Shown: positions 1 through 5,635 of the stretch, piece after piece
How the letters are laid out: each line of letters begins with the position of its first letter
How positions within the stretch are numbered: position 1 is the stretch's first letter
Origin: an uncultured Granulosicoccaceae bacterium
Lineage (GTDB): Bacteria > Pseudomonadota > Gammaproteobacteria > CALCKW01
Assembly (NCBI GenBank): GCA_937941555.1
Contig: CALDHJ010000122.1
Coordinates: 1 to 7,037, forward strand
Direction of reading: 5' to 3'
DNA length: 7,037 nt
Position numbers and translations under genes: made by a program
Notes under the pieces: generated by a model
Told to the model about the DNA's origin: nothing
Database searches by the model: none
What the model saw: the letters and a program-made list of their open reading frames with translations, nothing else

Positions 1-222
1 AAGCGAGTTCGACGAAACCCGCTGCAGAAGTATGGAGCATGGGGTGTGATTTGCCGGGCAAAGTGCTGCCCGTCACCTTGTCAACGAACAGGCCACAAGC
101 CATCAACAAATCATCACGCTACGCGTACGCAGTAACCGTAAGCTGTGAACTCACCCACCGGTTCTCGGTCTCCACTGGATTCGACATTCGAACTCCACCA
201 AGCCGACAGGTTTGCCGTATTC
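1..222. other. Left-edge region, no supportable gene
   Basis: I see no convincing gene here. On the + strand a short open stretch ends at the TGA at 47-49 and could be the last 15 codons of an upstream gene. On the - strand an ATG at 40 opens a short reading frame off the left edge. Neither can be judged on so few codons. A 6-bp perfect inverted repeat, CGGGCA (55-60) with TGCCCG (67-72), lies downstream of the possible stop but has no T-tract, so it is at best a weak terminator. TTGTCA at 78-83 resembles a -35 box for the cytochrome operon, but the matching -10 (about 101-106, CATCAA) is poor. Confidence 0.4.
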
Positions 223-816
223 GTGCCACCGCTTCGCAACACCCCCCGCTCATTCGGTCTCGTCAGTGTTTTGTTGCACTGGGTTACTGCATTCGCTGTG
301 CTGGGGCTGTTCGCCTGCGGGTTCTGGATGGTCGATCTCAGCTACTACGATCCGCTCTACACGGTACTGCCTCAGTGGCATGAAGTGGTCGGCCTGGCGC
401 TGGTTGCCGTCACCGCGCTGAGGCTGATCTGGCGCGGCGCATCTCAGCAGCCGCTGGCAGCCGCCAACGAATCCCGTTCCCAGCGCGCCCTGGCCACATC
501 TGCACACATCTTCCTGTTGCTCGGCCTGGTGGTGGTGATGGCGAGCGGTTACCTGATCTCAACTGCCGGCAATGCCGAGATCGATGTCTTCGGGTGGTTT
601 GCCGTCCCGCCTCTCATCGATGCCATCGACAACCAGGAAGACATTGCCGGTTACTGGCACTGGCTGAGCGCGTGGGCCTTGATTGCCCTCGTTGCGGCCC
701 ACACTGCGGCCGCCCTTTGGCACCAGTACGCGCGCCGTGACAACACACTCGGGCGAATGATCGTGCCCGGATCAACCCTGACCCCTGACACCCCCAAAAA
801 GGAGAATTCAGTATGA
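223..816 (+). CDS. Cytochrome b561 family membrane protein
   Basis: A dihaem b-type cytochrome of the inner membrane, related to E. coli CybB/YceJ, which passes electrons from the quinone pool to an acceptor. Four hydrophobic segments are visible. From the GTG at 223 the product is 197 residues. Histidines fit the four haem-ligand positions of the family: His19 in LLHWVT, His53 in QWHEVVG, His146 in YWHWLSAW and His160 in AAHTAAALWH. The C-terminal RRDNTLGRM block is characteristic of the family. The frame is open back to a GTG at 145, but the extra 26 residues are unlike the family, whereas starting at 223 gives MPPLRNTPRSFG just before the first helix, the normal layout. Both starts have poor ribosome binding sites. 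The stop overlaps the yceI start (ATGA), as in E. coli yceJ-yceI. Its electron acceptor is unknown. Confidence 0.9.
   Translation: MPPLRNTPRSFGLVSVLLHWVTAFAVLGLFACGFWMVDLSYYDPLYTVLPQWHEVVGLALVAVTALRLIWRGASQQPLAAANESRSQRALATSAHIFLLLGLVVVMASGYLISTAGNAEIDVFGWFAVPPLIDAIDNQEDIAGYWHWLSAWALIALVAAHTAAALWHQYARRDNTLGRMIVPGSTLTPDTPKKENSV
799..804 (+). promoter_or_regulatory. Shine-Dalgarno site of yceI
   Basis: AAGGAG lies 8 nt before the ATG at 813 and inside the last codons of the cytochrome gene. It fixes the yceI start and supports coupled translation of the two genes. Confidence 0.8.
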
Positions 817-1394
817 CCCTACCCAAGATTATCGGCGCAACCGCCTTGAGCCTTGTAATGGGCCTGCCCGCCTGGGCGGCGGACTACGCCATCGACACCG
901 CAGGCGCACACGCCTTCGTGCAGTTCCGCGTCAAACACCTGGGCTACAGCTGGCTCAATGGACGTTTCAACAACTTCGACGGCAGCTTCACGCTGGATGA
1001 GTCAGACCCGTCCAAGAACGCGGCCTCTGTCACTATCGACGTAACCAGCCTCGACTCCAACCACGCCAAACGCGACAAGCACCTCAAGAGCGATGATTTC
1101 CTCGACGCGGGCCAGTTCCCGGAGGCGACCTTTGTCTCAACGGCCTTCACGCCAGGTGACAACGGCGGTGGCACGCTGACCGGCGATCTGACCCTGCACG
1201 GCGTGACCAATTCGATCGACATCGCCGTTGAGAAGATTGGCGAGGGCAAGGACCCGTGGGGTGGCTACCGCGCCGGCTTCGAAGGCACGACGTCCTTTGC
1301 GATGGCTGATTTCGGTATCGACGCCGTGAGCAAGCTCGGGCCCGCTGCGGGCACCGTCGAGCTCACATTGTCGGTGGAAGGCATCAAGAAGTAA
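813..1394 (+). CDS. yceI: YceI family periplasmic protein
   Basis: A secreted lipocalin-like beta-barrel protein of 193 residues. Members of this family bind a long isoprenoid or similar lipid, and some are induced by base or osmotic stress. A clear Sec signal peptide is present: Lys5, a hydrophobic core, then AWA with predicted cleavage after Ala22, so the mature chain starts ADYAIDTAGAHAF. The mature part follows E. coli YceI closely: FRVKHLGYSWLNGRF (about 38-52), DSNHAKRDKHL (about 81-91), TGDLTLHGVT (about 123-132), DPWGGYRAGFE (about 147-157) and a final LSVEGIKK. The start overlaps the cytochrome stop by 4 bases and has a good AAGGAG site. The tight coupling suggests the lipid ligand may be a quinone-like molecule used with the cytochrome; this is inference. 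The symbol rests on family match plus gene order. Confidence 0.93.
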   Translation: MTLPKIIGATALSLVMGLPAWAADYAIDTAGAHAFVQFRVKHLGYSWLNGRFNNFDGSFTLDESDPSKNAASVTIDVTSLDSNHAKRDKHLKSDDFLDAGQFPEATFVSTAFTPGDNGGGTLTGDLTLHGVTNSIDIAVEKIGEGKDPWGGYRAGFEGTTSFAMADFGIDAVSKLGPAAGTVELTLSVEGIKK

Positions 1395-1412
1395 CTGACA
1401 CCAGGTGAACAA

Positions 1413-1436
1413 CTGGCGGGCTCACCGGCCCGCCAG
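1413..1436. terminator. Perfect inverted repeat, probable bidirectional terminator
   Basis: CTGGCGGGC (1413-1421) and GCCCGCCAG (1428-1436) form a perfect 9-bp GC-rich stem with a 6-nt loop. It sits between the convergent yceI and ribbon-helix-helix genes and includes the last codons and stop of the latter. Neither side has a strong T-tract: the - strand continues TTGTTCACC and the + strand CTTCGCAGG. Intrinsic termination would therefore be weak; it may instead act as a 3' stabilising structure. Confidence 0.5.
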
Positions 1437-1661
1437 CTTCGCAGGCATCTTGCGGCGACGCAGCACCTGACGGAAGGATTTCATGTCGGCGCGCCGTGCC
1501 CGCTTGGCCAAGGCCTCGAGCGCTTCAGCCGTCGTCAATTTTTCGGCAATGGCGACCGCAATGAATTGATTGATGGTGCCACCTTCTTGACGCGTTACGG
1601 CGCTCACCTGCGCCTGCAAACCGCGCGGCAGACGGACTCGGCATGTCACATAGTCAGTCAT
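1422..1661 (-). CDS. Ribbon-helix-helix protein, probable antitoxin
   Basis: A 79-residue protein with a ribbon-helix-helix DNA-binding fold near its N-terminus. The beta strand is YVTCRVRLP (about 4-12), helix one runs about 13-25, a turn contains EGGTIN, and helix two is NQFIAVAIAEKL (about 31-42). The motif INQFI..A.AEKL is typical of Arc/HicB-type antitoxins. The C-terminal half is rich in Arg, Lys and Ala (KRARRADMK, LRRRKM) and would be the part that folds onto a toxin. Its ATG overlaps the end of the PIN gene by 8 bases, so the two are co-translated. A GGAG sequence lies about 10 nt upstream. In a type II system it would neutralise the PIN protein and repress their promoter. The fold is well supported; the antitoxin role rests on the partner gene. 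Confidence 0.75.
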   Translation of the reverse strand: MTDYVTCRVRLPRGLQAQVSAVTRQEGGTINQFIAVAIAEKLTTAEALEALAKRARRADMKSFRQVLRRRKMPAKLAGR

Positions 1662-2082
1662 GATCGAGCCGCTCCGACGCTTGTTGGGGGGAAATCAACG
1701 CTACGTCGTAGTGATCGCACACATCACCATAGTGCAGCTGGCCAAGTGAGACGATCGCATCCGCGTCACCCTGCACCGCTGTCAGCAACGATATTTCGGA
1801 CACCACGTCCTTGAGCCGAGGCAACCACCCGACCGGCACCGACACCACGCGCATCAACGCGGCGAGGCCATCAAGGTAATCGGCAACCTCCCACCCCACG
1901 AGCCCGCTCGGCTCCCACATCGAGCGCGTCATGCACAGGGCCTCGTATTCGGTGAATAACGGGTAGCTTGTCAGCAACACAACATCGCCTGACAGGGCCT
2001 TTGAAATCACATAAGCTGATGGCCCATCCGGGCTGCACAGCGCGGTGCGAACAACGCTCGCATCGAGTACAAATCTATCCAT
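1654..2082 (-). CDS. PIN-domain protein, putative toxin of a TA pair
   Basis: A 142-residue protein resembling the family called 'putative toxin-antitoxin system toxin component, PIN family' (COG1569-like), metal-dependent RNases of type II toxin-antitoxin systems. The N-terminus FVLDASVVRTALCSPDGPSA (4-23) matches the family start, in which the Asp (here Asp7) is the first metal ligand. LFTEYEAL (about 42-49) supplies the second acidic residue, probably Glu45. DVVSEISLLTA (about 92-102) occupies the place of the third. The usual ADAIVTGD motif reads ADAIVSLG (107-114), so the fourth Asp is replaced by Gly114. The family's C-terminal end, a strand leading to a TP-x-E, is represented by VALISPQQA. 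The protein may be a weak or inactive nuclease, or use another residue. It has an ATG start with only a weak AG-rich site (AAGAGA). It precedes its likely antitoxin, the reverse of the commoner order. Confidence 0.72.
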   Translation of the reverse strand: MDRFVLDASVVRTALCSPDGPSAYVISKALSGDVVLLTSYPLFTEYEALCMTRSMWEPSGLVGWEVADYLDGLAALMRVVSVPVGWLPRLKDVVSEISLLTAVQGDADAIVSLGQLHYGDVCDHYDVALISPQQASERLDHD

Positions 2083-2098
2083 TGGAATCTCTTTCTTT

Positions 2099-2133
2099 GT
2101 ATGACATCGACCACGAAAAAACCGTGGTCATAC
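2099..2133. promoter_or_regulatory. Palindrome between PIN and hutZ-like genes, candidate operator
   Basis: Two inverted repeats share one right arm. GACCACG (2109-2115) pairs perfectly with CGTGGTC (2123-2129) across an A-rich 7-nt loop. GTATGAC (2099-2105) pairs perfectly with GTCATAC (2127-2133). On the - strand, TATGAC (complement of 2127-2132) could be a -10 box, with TTGTTC 18 nt upstream as a weak -35, placing the palindrome over the toxin-antitoxin promoter. This is the position expected for an autoregulatory site bound by a ribbon-helix-helix antitoxin. There is no T-tract after the stem, so a terminator is unlikely. Confidence 0.45.
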
Positions 2134-2182
2134 AGAAAGCCATATCCGCCGAACAAGCGTCAACACACAAAACTCCTGCGTA

Positions 2183-2707
2183 ATGAACATTGATCAATCA
2201 CTGCACGCCGCGCGCAACCGAATGCTTACACAACGCGTGAAATGCAAAACACTGTTTCTCGCCACGCAAAGCTCAGATGGACTGGCAGAGGCCAGCCATG
2301 CACCGTGCCTGTATTATGAAAACAGTTTTTGGCTGTTCATCAGTTCGCTGACGGCACACACCCGCAATATTCAGCGTACCGGTGTGTTGGGCGCGTTGAT
2401 CATCGAGCCCGAATCGGACACCGGTAACGCCTTTGCACGACGCCGCCAAAGCCTGCAGTGTGAGGCTCGGATCGAGTCCCGTGATTCACCACGCTACGAC
2501 ACGGTTCTCACGGCATTCAGCGACACATTTGGGGAAACGGTTGACGTCATGCGACAGCTCAGCGACTTCTCGCTCTATCGACTGACACCGATCAGTGGCC
2601 GCTACATTGAAGGTTTCGGCAAAGCGTTCGAACTCAGCGGCGAGAACCTCTCGGAGCTCTCACACATCGGACCGGATCAGATACAGGCTGAATCCAAGGA
2701 GCCTTAG
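2183..2707 (+). CDS. HutZ/HugZ-like haem utilisation protein
   Basis: A 174-residue protein of the split-barrel, FMN-binding-like fold (pyridoxamine-phosphate-oxidase superfamily), in the HugZ/HutZ branch. Those proteins bind haem, and several degrade it to release iron in the cytoplasm. Recognisable blocks are CKTLFLATQSSDG (21-33), EASHAPCLYYENSFWLFIS (36-54), AHTRNIQ (58-64), the signature IIEPESD...FARRRQSL (73-91), FSDTFGETVDVMRQLSDFSLYRL (112-134) and GRYIEGFGKAFELSGENL (139-156). The length equals the short HutZ type rather than the longer HugZ type. No haem transport genes or Fur box are nearby, so an iron role rests on family only. The ATG at 2183 has no good ribosome binding site; an internal ATG at 2222 (Met14) is less likely because it would shorten the N-terminal helix. 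The gene looks somewhat richer in AT than its neighbours. Confidence 0.85.
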   Translation: MNIDQSLHAARNRMLTQRVKCKTLFLATQSSDGLAEASHAPCLYYENSFWLFISSLTAHTRNIQRTGVLGALIIEPESDTGNAFARRRQSLQCEARIESRDSPRYDTVLTAFSDTFGETVDVMRQLSDFSLYRLTPISGRYIEGFGKAFELSGENLSELSHIGPDQIQAESKEP

Positions 2708-2920
2708 CGCCACCCGAGGCGGAACCGGGAACACGGCGGGACAGGTAAAAGACTGCACGCAGCGCTACGCAAATCGCAGAACGAAAACGGGGAAGCGCAC
2801 CCCTCGCGGTGCCAGGCGAACACGCCCCTGCTTGCTTGCCGTGCCCATTCCAAGCAGACAAACGCCACCAACACAGCGCAAGACGCGCAGGTTGCGAAGA
2901 ATGAAGAAGGGGTGTGGAAA

Positions 2921-2995
2921 TGGTGGGCGATACTGGGATTGAACCAGTGACCCCTGCCGTGTGAAGGCAGTGCTCTCCCGCTGAGCTAATCGCCC
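2921..2995 (-). tRNA. tRNA-Val (anticodon CAC)
   Basis: A full cloverleaf can be drawn on the - strand. The acceptor stem is GGGCGAT with ATCGCCC. The D arm is GCTC/GAGC, and the anticodon stem CTGCC/GGCAG encloses the loop TTCACAC. The T arm ACTGG/CCAGT carries loop TTCAATC. The discriminator base is A, followed by a genome-encoded CCA (complement of 2921-2923). The anticodon CAC lies at 2961-2963 and reads GUG valine codons, which are frequent in this GC-rich sequence. Length is 75 nt including CCA. The D loop is short but contains the GG pair. No clear T-rich terminator follows below 2921. Confidence 0.96.
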
Positions 2996-3002
2996 CCTGA
3001 GT

Positions 3003-3028
3003 GCTCCCGCAGCATCCACTGCGGGAGC
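3003..3028 (-). other. Hairpin in the tRNA-Val 5' leader
   Basis: GCTCCCGCAG (3003-3012) and CTGCGGGAGC (3019-3028) are a perfect 10-bp inverted repeat with a 6-nt loop. It can be extended by a G-T and a G-C pair at 3001-3002 with 3029-3030. It lies 7 nt upstream of the mature tRNA 5' end and would make up nearly all of the precursor leader. No T-tract follows on either strand. Confidence 0.7.
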
Positions 3029-3031
3029 GCA

Positions 3032-3060
3032 AGTCTACCAGAAGGCCCATGTGCCACCAA
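3032..3060 (-). promoter_or_regulatory. Predicted sigma-70 type promoter of tRNA-Val
   Basis: On the - strand TTGGTG (complement of 3055-3060) is separated by exactly 17 nt from TAGACT (complement of 3032-3037), which is preceded by TGG, an extended -10 feature. The predicted start is near 3025, within the leader hairpin. The bases just after the -10 are GC-rich (TGCGCTCCC), the type of discriminator found at stringently controlled tRNA promoters. This is a prediction by eye. Confidence 0.5.
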
Positions 3061-3175
3061 GTGCCGAGGTGCGTCCCCCCGGTCGCCGCGAAAATCCCGG
3101 CCACAACACCCGGTGGCTTGACCGCCACCCCTGTTGTGAAACAATCTCGTGCCCAGTCGCCCTCGGTCCCCCACC

Positions 3176-4072
3176 ATGACGCCTGCAGACGATCTTCGAT
3201 GGCTCGTTGCGGTAGTCGACGCCGGCAGCTTTCGCGGCGCGGCCGAACGCAACAATGTGACGGCCGCAGCGGTCAGCAAGCGAATCAAGCTGCTCGAAAG
3301 CCGCTTGAGCGTGCGTCTGCTCACCCGCACGACCCGGCAAGTGCGCCTGACCGACGCCGGTGAGCAGTACTACCACCGCGGCAAGCGCCTGCTGGCTGAA
3401 TTGATCGACCTCGAAGAAAGCGTTCGAGACAGTCGCGACACGATAGCCGGTCTGCTGCGGGTCAACGCATCGCCAAGCTACGCGCTAAGCGACCTGACCG
3501 CGCCTTTGTTGTCGTTCCTCGAGAAACACCCGGACATCGAGATGTCCTTGACGCTCGACGATGGCTATGTCGACGTTGCAGCCGGGCAGTTCGATGTGGT
3601 GATTCGCATAGGCGAACTCGCCGACTCGTCGCTGATCGCACGGCCTATCACGCGCGTGCCGATAATCTGCTGCGCCGCACCCGACTGGCTGGCCCGGCAC
3701 AAGCCACCCGAATCACCTGCCGACCTGGATCCGGCGCAATGTCTCAACTACGTGCAATCCGGGCAACCGGTTGCGTGGACATTCAGCCGCGGCGACGAAA
3801 GCCACACGCTTCGCGCCACGTCGAGATTCCAATGCAACAACGGCGAAGTCCTCCGAGAGGCCGCCATCGCCGGCCACGGCGTGACCATGATGCCGCGCTA
3901 CATCGCATCCAAAGCCCTCGAGAGTGGCGCGCTGGTTCCGCTGTTGACCGACTGGACCACACAACACATCGATGTCAGCGCGGTCTACCCCAGTCGCGAA
4001 TACCTGCCGAACCGGGTCTCGGCGTTGATCGACCACCTGCGCGCCGCGCTGGCTTCGGATCCCCCGCGCTAA
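3176..4072 (+). CDS. LysR family transcriptional regulator
   Basis: A 298-residue cytoplasmic DNA-binding regulator of usual LysR length. The winged helix-turn-helix is at the N-terminus: LRWLVAVVDAGSFRGAAERNNVTAAAVSKRIKLLE (about 7-41), then LSVRLLTRTTRQVRLTDAGEQYY (about 44-66), both typical of the family. A linker helix follows (about 67-90), then the ligand-binding half with GLLRVNASPSYALSDLTAPLL, DVVIRIGELADSSLIARPI and a late GHGVTMMPRYIA block, which fits the DsdC/AaeR-like group. The ATG at 3176 is chosen over the GTG at 3149 because it places the HTH at the usual distance from the start; neither has a clear ribosome binding site. It is divergent from tRNA-Val and convergent with the methyltransferase gene, overlapping it by 4 bases at the stops. 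Its target and inducer cannot be told. Confidence 0.92.
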   Translation: MTPADDLRWLVAVVDAGSFRGAAERNNVTAAAVSKRIKLLESRLSVRLLTRTTRQVRLTDAGEQYYHRGKRLLAELIDLEESVRDSRDTIAGLLRVNASPSYALSDLTAPLLSFLEKHPDIEMSLTLDDGYVDVAAGQFDVVIRIGELADSSLIARPITRVPIICCAAPDWLARHKPPESPADLDPAQCLNYVQSGQPVAWTFSRGDESHTLRATSRFQCNNGEVLREAAIAGHGVTMMPRYIASKALESGALVPLLTDWTTQHIDVSAVYPSREYLPNRVSALIDHLRAALASDPPR

Positions 4073-4893
4073 GACTTCTCAGCCCAGACAGCCAACATCG
4101 CCGGCACCCGCCCTTTGAGCGGTGGCGGCAGAACGTAACGGCCGTCGCCGGTCGGCTCACACGACGGCACGGCAGGCCACTCGATCTCATCGAATTCGGC
4201 CAGTCGCGTAACCGCAAGCCCCGCTGACACCAGCGCGTTGAGCAGTGCACTGACCGGGTGATTCCAACTGTGGCACCGGCTCGCGTCGAGTACGGCGTCG
4301 CCATCGGTGTAGGTCTGGTGCTCATCGTAGCTCAGCGGTTCAGCCGCCGGGGTCCGGTAGGGGTATGTTGGCACAACCTCGCCTTCCACCTCTTCATACA
4401 CCCAGAGAAAGGGGTGCATATCGCGAACGAACACCCGACCGCCGGGTTTGAGAACACTCGACACCGCCCTCGCCCATCGATCGATATCGTCAAGCCAGCC
4501 GAGCACACCCACGGTTGTGTAAACCAGGTCGAACTCCCCCTCGAGCAGATTGCCTGCCTCATAGACATCACCCTGAACGAATTCCACAGGTGTGCCAGCG
4601 CGCGCCGAAAAATCCCGCGCCACGGAAAGCCCCTCGTCTGAAAAATCGAGGCCGGTCACCGTCGCGCCAAGGCGCGCAAGCGACACGGAATCCGTGCCGA
4701 TGTGGCATTGCAAGTGCGCCACCCTGAGACCGTCGATCGAGCCAATCAGCGGGGCATCGTATGCCACAACGGAACTGATGAAAGACGCATCATCTACATA
4801 GCGTTGCAAGCCGTAGTCGCGCGACGCTGCATGTATCGGCGCCCGTGCGTTCCAGTTTGCAAGATTGTCCTCGCGAAAGCGCTCATCCACCAC
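4069..4893 (-). CDS. Class I SAM-dependent methyltransferase
   Basis: A 274-residue Rossmann-fold methyltransferase. Motif I is VAHLQCHIGTDSVSLARLGA (about 58-77), with the LQCH-x-G form in place of the usual D-x-G-x-G; a recognisable subgroup of the superfamily carries this form. Acidic motif II is VTGLDFSDEGL (about 79-89), followed by QGDVYEA (about 107-113), FDLVYTTVGVLGWL (about 121-134) and LKPGGRVFVRDMHP (about 148-161). The substrate-specific region after residue 160 is rich in Tyr, Glu and Trp. The start region has two consecutive GTG codons (4893 and 4890). The GGAG at 4901-4898 is 4 nt from the first and 7 nt from the second, so 4890 may be the true start. The gene overlaps the YciI-like gene upstream and is probably translated by coupling. 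Its methyl acceptor is unknown. Confidence 0.85.
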   Translation of the reverse strand: MVDERFREDNLANWNARAPIHAASRDYGLQRYVDDASFISSVVAYDAPLIGSIDGLRVAHLQCHIGTDSVSLARLGATVTGLDFSDEGLSVARDFSARAGTPVEFVQGDVYEAGNLLEGEFDLVYTTVGVLGWLDDIDRWARAVSSVLKPGGRVFVRDMHPFLWVYEEVEGEVVPTYPYRTPAAEPLSYDEHQTYTDGDAVLDASRCHSWNHPVSALLNALVSAGLAVTRLAEFDEIEWPAVPSCEPTGDGRYVLPPPLKGRVPAMLAVWAEKS

Positions 4894-5206
4894 CCTTCTC
4901 CCCAGAGGCCGGCGGCGAGTCGCTCATGGCAACATACCAGGGGCGTACCGTGTAGCGGAGCAAGCCACTGACGACAGTCGGATCTGCAGCGGCAAAGGCT
5001 TCGAGTTCCTCTCGCGTCACGCGCACATCGGAAATCATCATCCCACCGCCCGCCTCATCGACAAACGGCCCGCCTGCGTGCAAGCGACCCTCTGCGTGCC
5101 ACGCGGCAAAGTGCTCAACGTGCGCCATCACACCAGGCTGTTCCCTGAAATCCACGCCGTCCTGCCACTCAGGCCCGGGCGCATGCATGACCACGTATCT
5201 GATCAC
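4883..5206 (-). CDS. YciI-like (YCII domain) protein
   Basis: A small 107-residue protein with a YCII-related, dimeric alpha-beta barrel fold. Visible family features are the first strand RYVVMHAPGPEW (about 3-14), His29 and His32 in AHVEHFAAW, the turn EGRLHAGGPFVDEAGGGMMI (about 39-58) and the Asp-Pro at 75-76 followed by the late strand TVRPWYV. The biochemical role is unsettled; relatives include proposed hydrolases or dehydrochlorinases and domains found beside sigma factors. The frame opens at a TTG at 5212, but the GGGAG at 5217-5213 directly abuts that codon, while the GTG at 5206 is 6 nt away. I therefore choose GTG, giving MIRYVV. The Gly/Ser-rich tail (SPPASGEKGGG) runs into the methyltransferase ribosome binding site, so that tail may be kept for coupling rather than function. 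Confidence 0.82.
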   Translation of the reverse strand: MIRYVVMHAPGPEWQDGVDFREQPGVMAHVEHFAAWHAEGRLHAGGPFVDEAGGGMMISDVRVTREELEAFAAADPTVVSGLLRYTVRPWYVAMSDSPPASGEKGGG

Positions 5207-5217
5207 GTTCAACTCCC
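5207..5217 (-). promoter_or_regulatory. Ribosome binding site deciding the YciI-like start
   Basis: GGGAG at 5217-5213 lies 6 nt before the GTG at 5206 but has no spacing at all to the TTG at 5212. This favours GTG as the initiation codon. Confidence 0.6.
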
Positions 5218-5263
5218 GCTTCCATGAAGCGTTCAGTGTGCCACAGACCCCGTGCGTTCGTGA

Positions 5264-5632
5264 TCACCCGTCGGTGTGCTTCTGGGCTTCCTCGATGAGA
5301 ATGGGCACAGCCAAATTGCACGCGTGGATACCCATGACGGTTGTGAGCTGGATGGTTTCCAGGATCTCGGCCTGTGTCGCACCGGCTTTGAACGCGTTCT
5401 GCATGTGGCGACGTACACCTGGCTCATATAAATGTGTCGTCGCCGCGTTGATCGCGATCATGATGAGCTCACGGGTCTTGATGTCGAGAGGCCCCGATTC
5501 GTGCGGAACAGACCGAAACGCAAGGTAGGCTTCGAGAAAATTCGCGTCGAGCGCGTGCATCTGATCCCAGAGCGGGTTCCAGTCACCCTTCTCTTTGTGT
5601 GCAGCCGTTGCGGGATAGCGTTCTGCGTCCAC
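5264..5632 (-). CDS. Carboxymuconolactone decarboxylase family protein
   Basis: A 122-residue, all-helical protein of the CMD/AhpD superfamily. The domain covers about residues 32-115: FLEAYLAFRSVP, then LDIKTRELIMIAINAAT (about 49-65), HLYEPGVRRHMQNAFKAGATQAEILETIQL (about 67-96) and MGIHACNLAVPIL. The helix that bears the redox CxxC in AhpD here reads LYEPGVRRH, with Glu70 and His76 but no cysteine pair. It is therefore not a peroxidase-type AhpD and is closer to gamma-carboxymuconolactone decarboxylase or to CMD proteins of unknown function. The start is a GTG with an excellent site (AGAGGAGG, 7 nt away) inside the final codons of the TPP-enzyme gene, whose stop is 3 nt upstream. This indicates one transcript and probably a shared pathway. 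The substrate is not known. Confidence 0.85.
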   Translation of the reverse strand: MDAERYPATAAHKEKGDWNPLWDQMHALDANFLEAYLAFRSVPHESGPLDIKTRELIMIAINAATTHLYEPGVRRHMQNAFKAGATQAEILETIQLTTVMGIHACNLAVPILIEEAQKHTDG

Positions 5633-5635
5633 AGC

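Noticed and set aside
55..72. 6-bp inverted repeat as a terminator for an upstream gene
   Set aside because: The stem is short and no T-tract follows, and the upstream gene itself is not established.
145..222. Longer N-terminus for cytochrome b561 from the GTG at 145
   Set aside because: The added residues are polar and unlike family members, which start shortly before the first transmembrane helix. The GTG at 223 fits better, though it is not proven.
39..383. Open frame of 114 codons on the + strand before and into the cytochrome gene
   Set aside because: It overlaps the cytochrome b561 frame out of phase, has no family features and no good start site. It reads as a shadow frame.
2708..2920. 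Possible small RNA or second tRNA between hutZ and tRNA-Val
   Set aside because: No cloverleaf, strong hairpin with T-tract or promoter could be seen. The only structure is a weak 5-bp repeat (CGCAA/TTGCG) near 2880-2897.
2634..3128. - strand open frame of 164 codons spanning the tRNA
   Set aside because: It runs through the tRNA-Val gene and its promoter and into hutZ. The composition is not protein-like and no family is recognisable.
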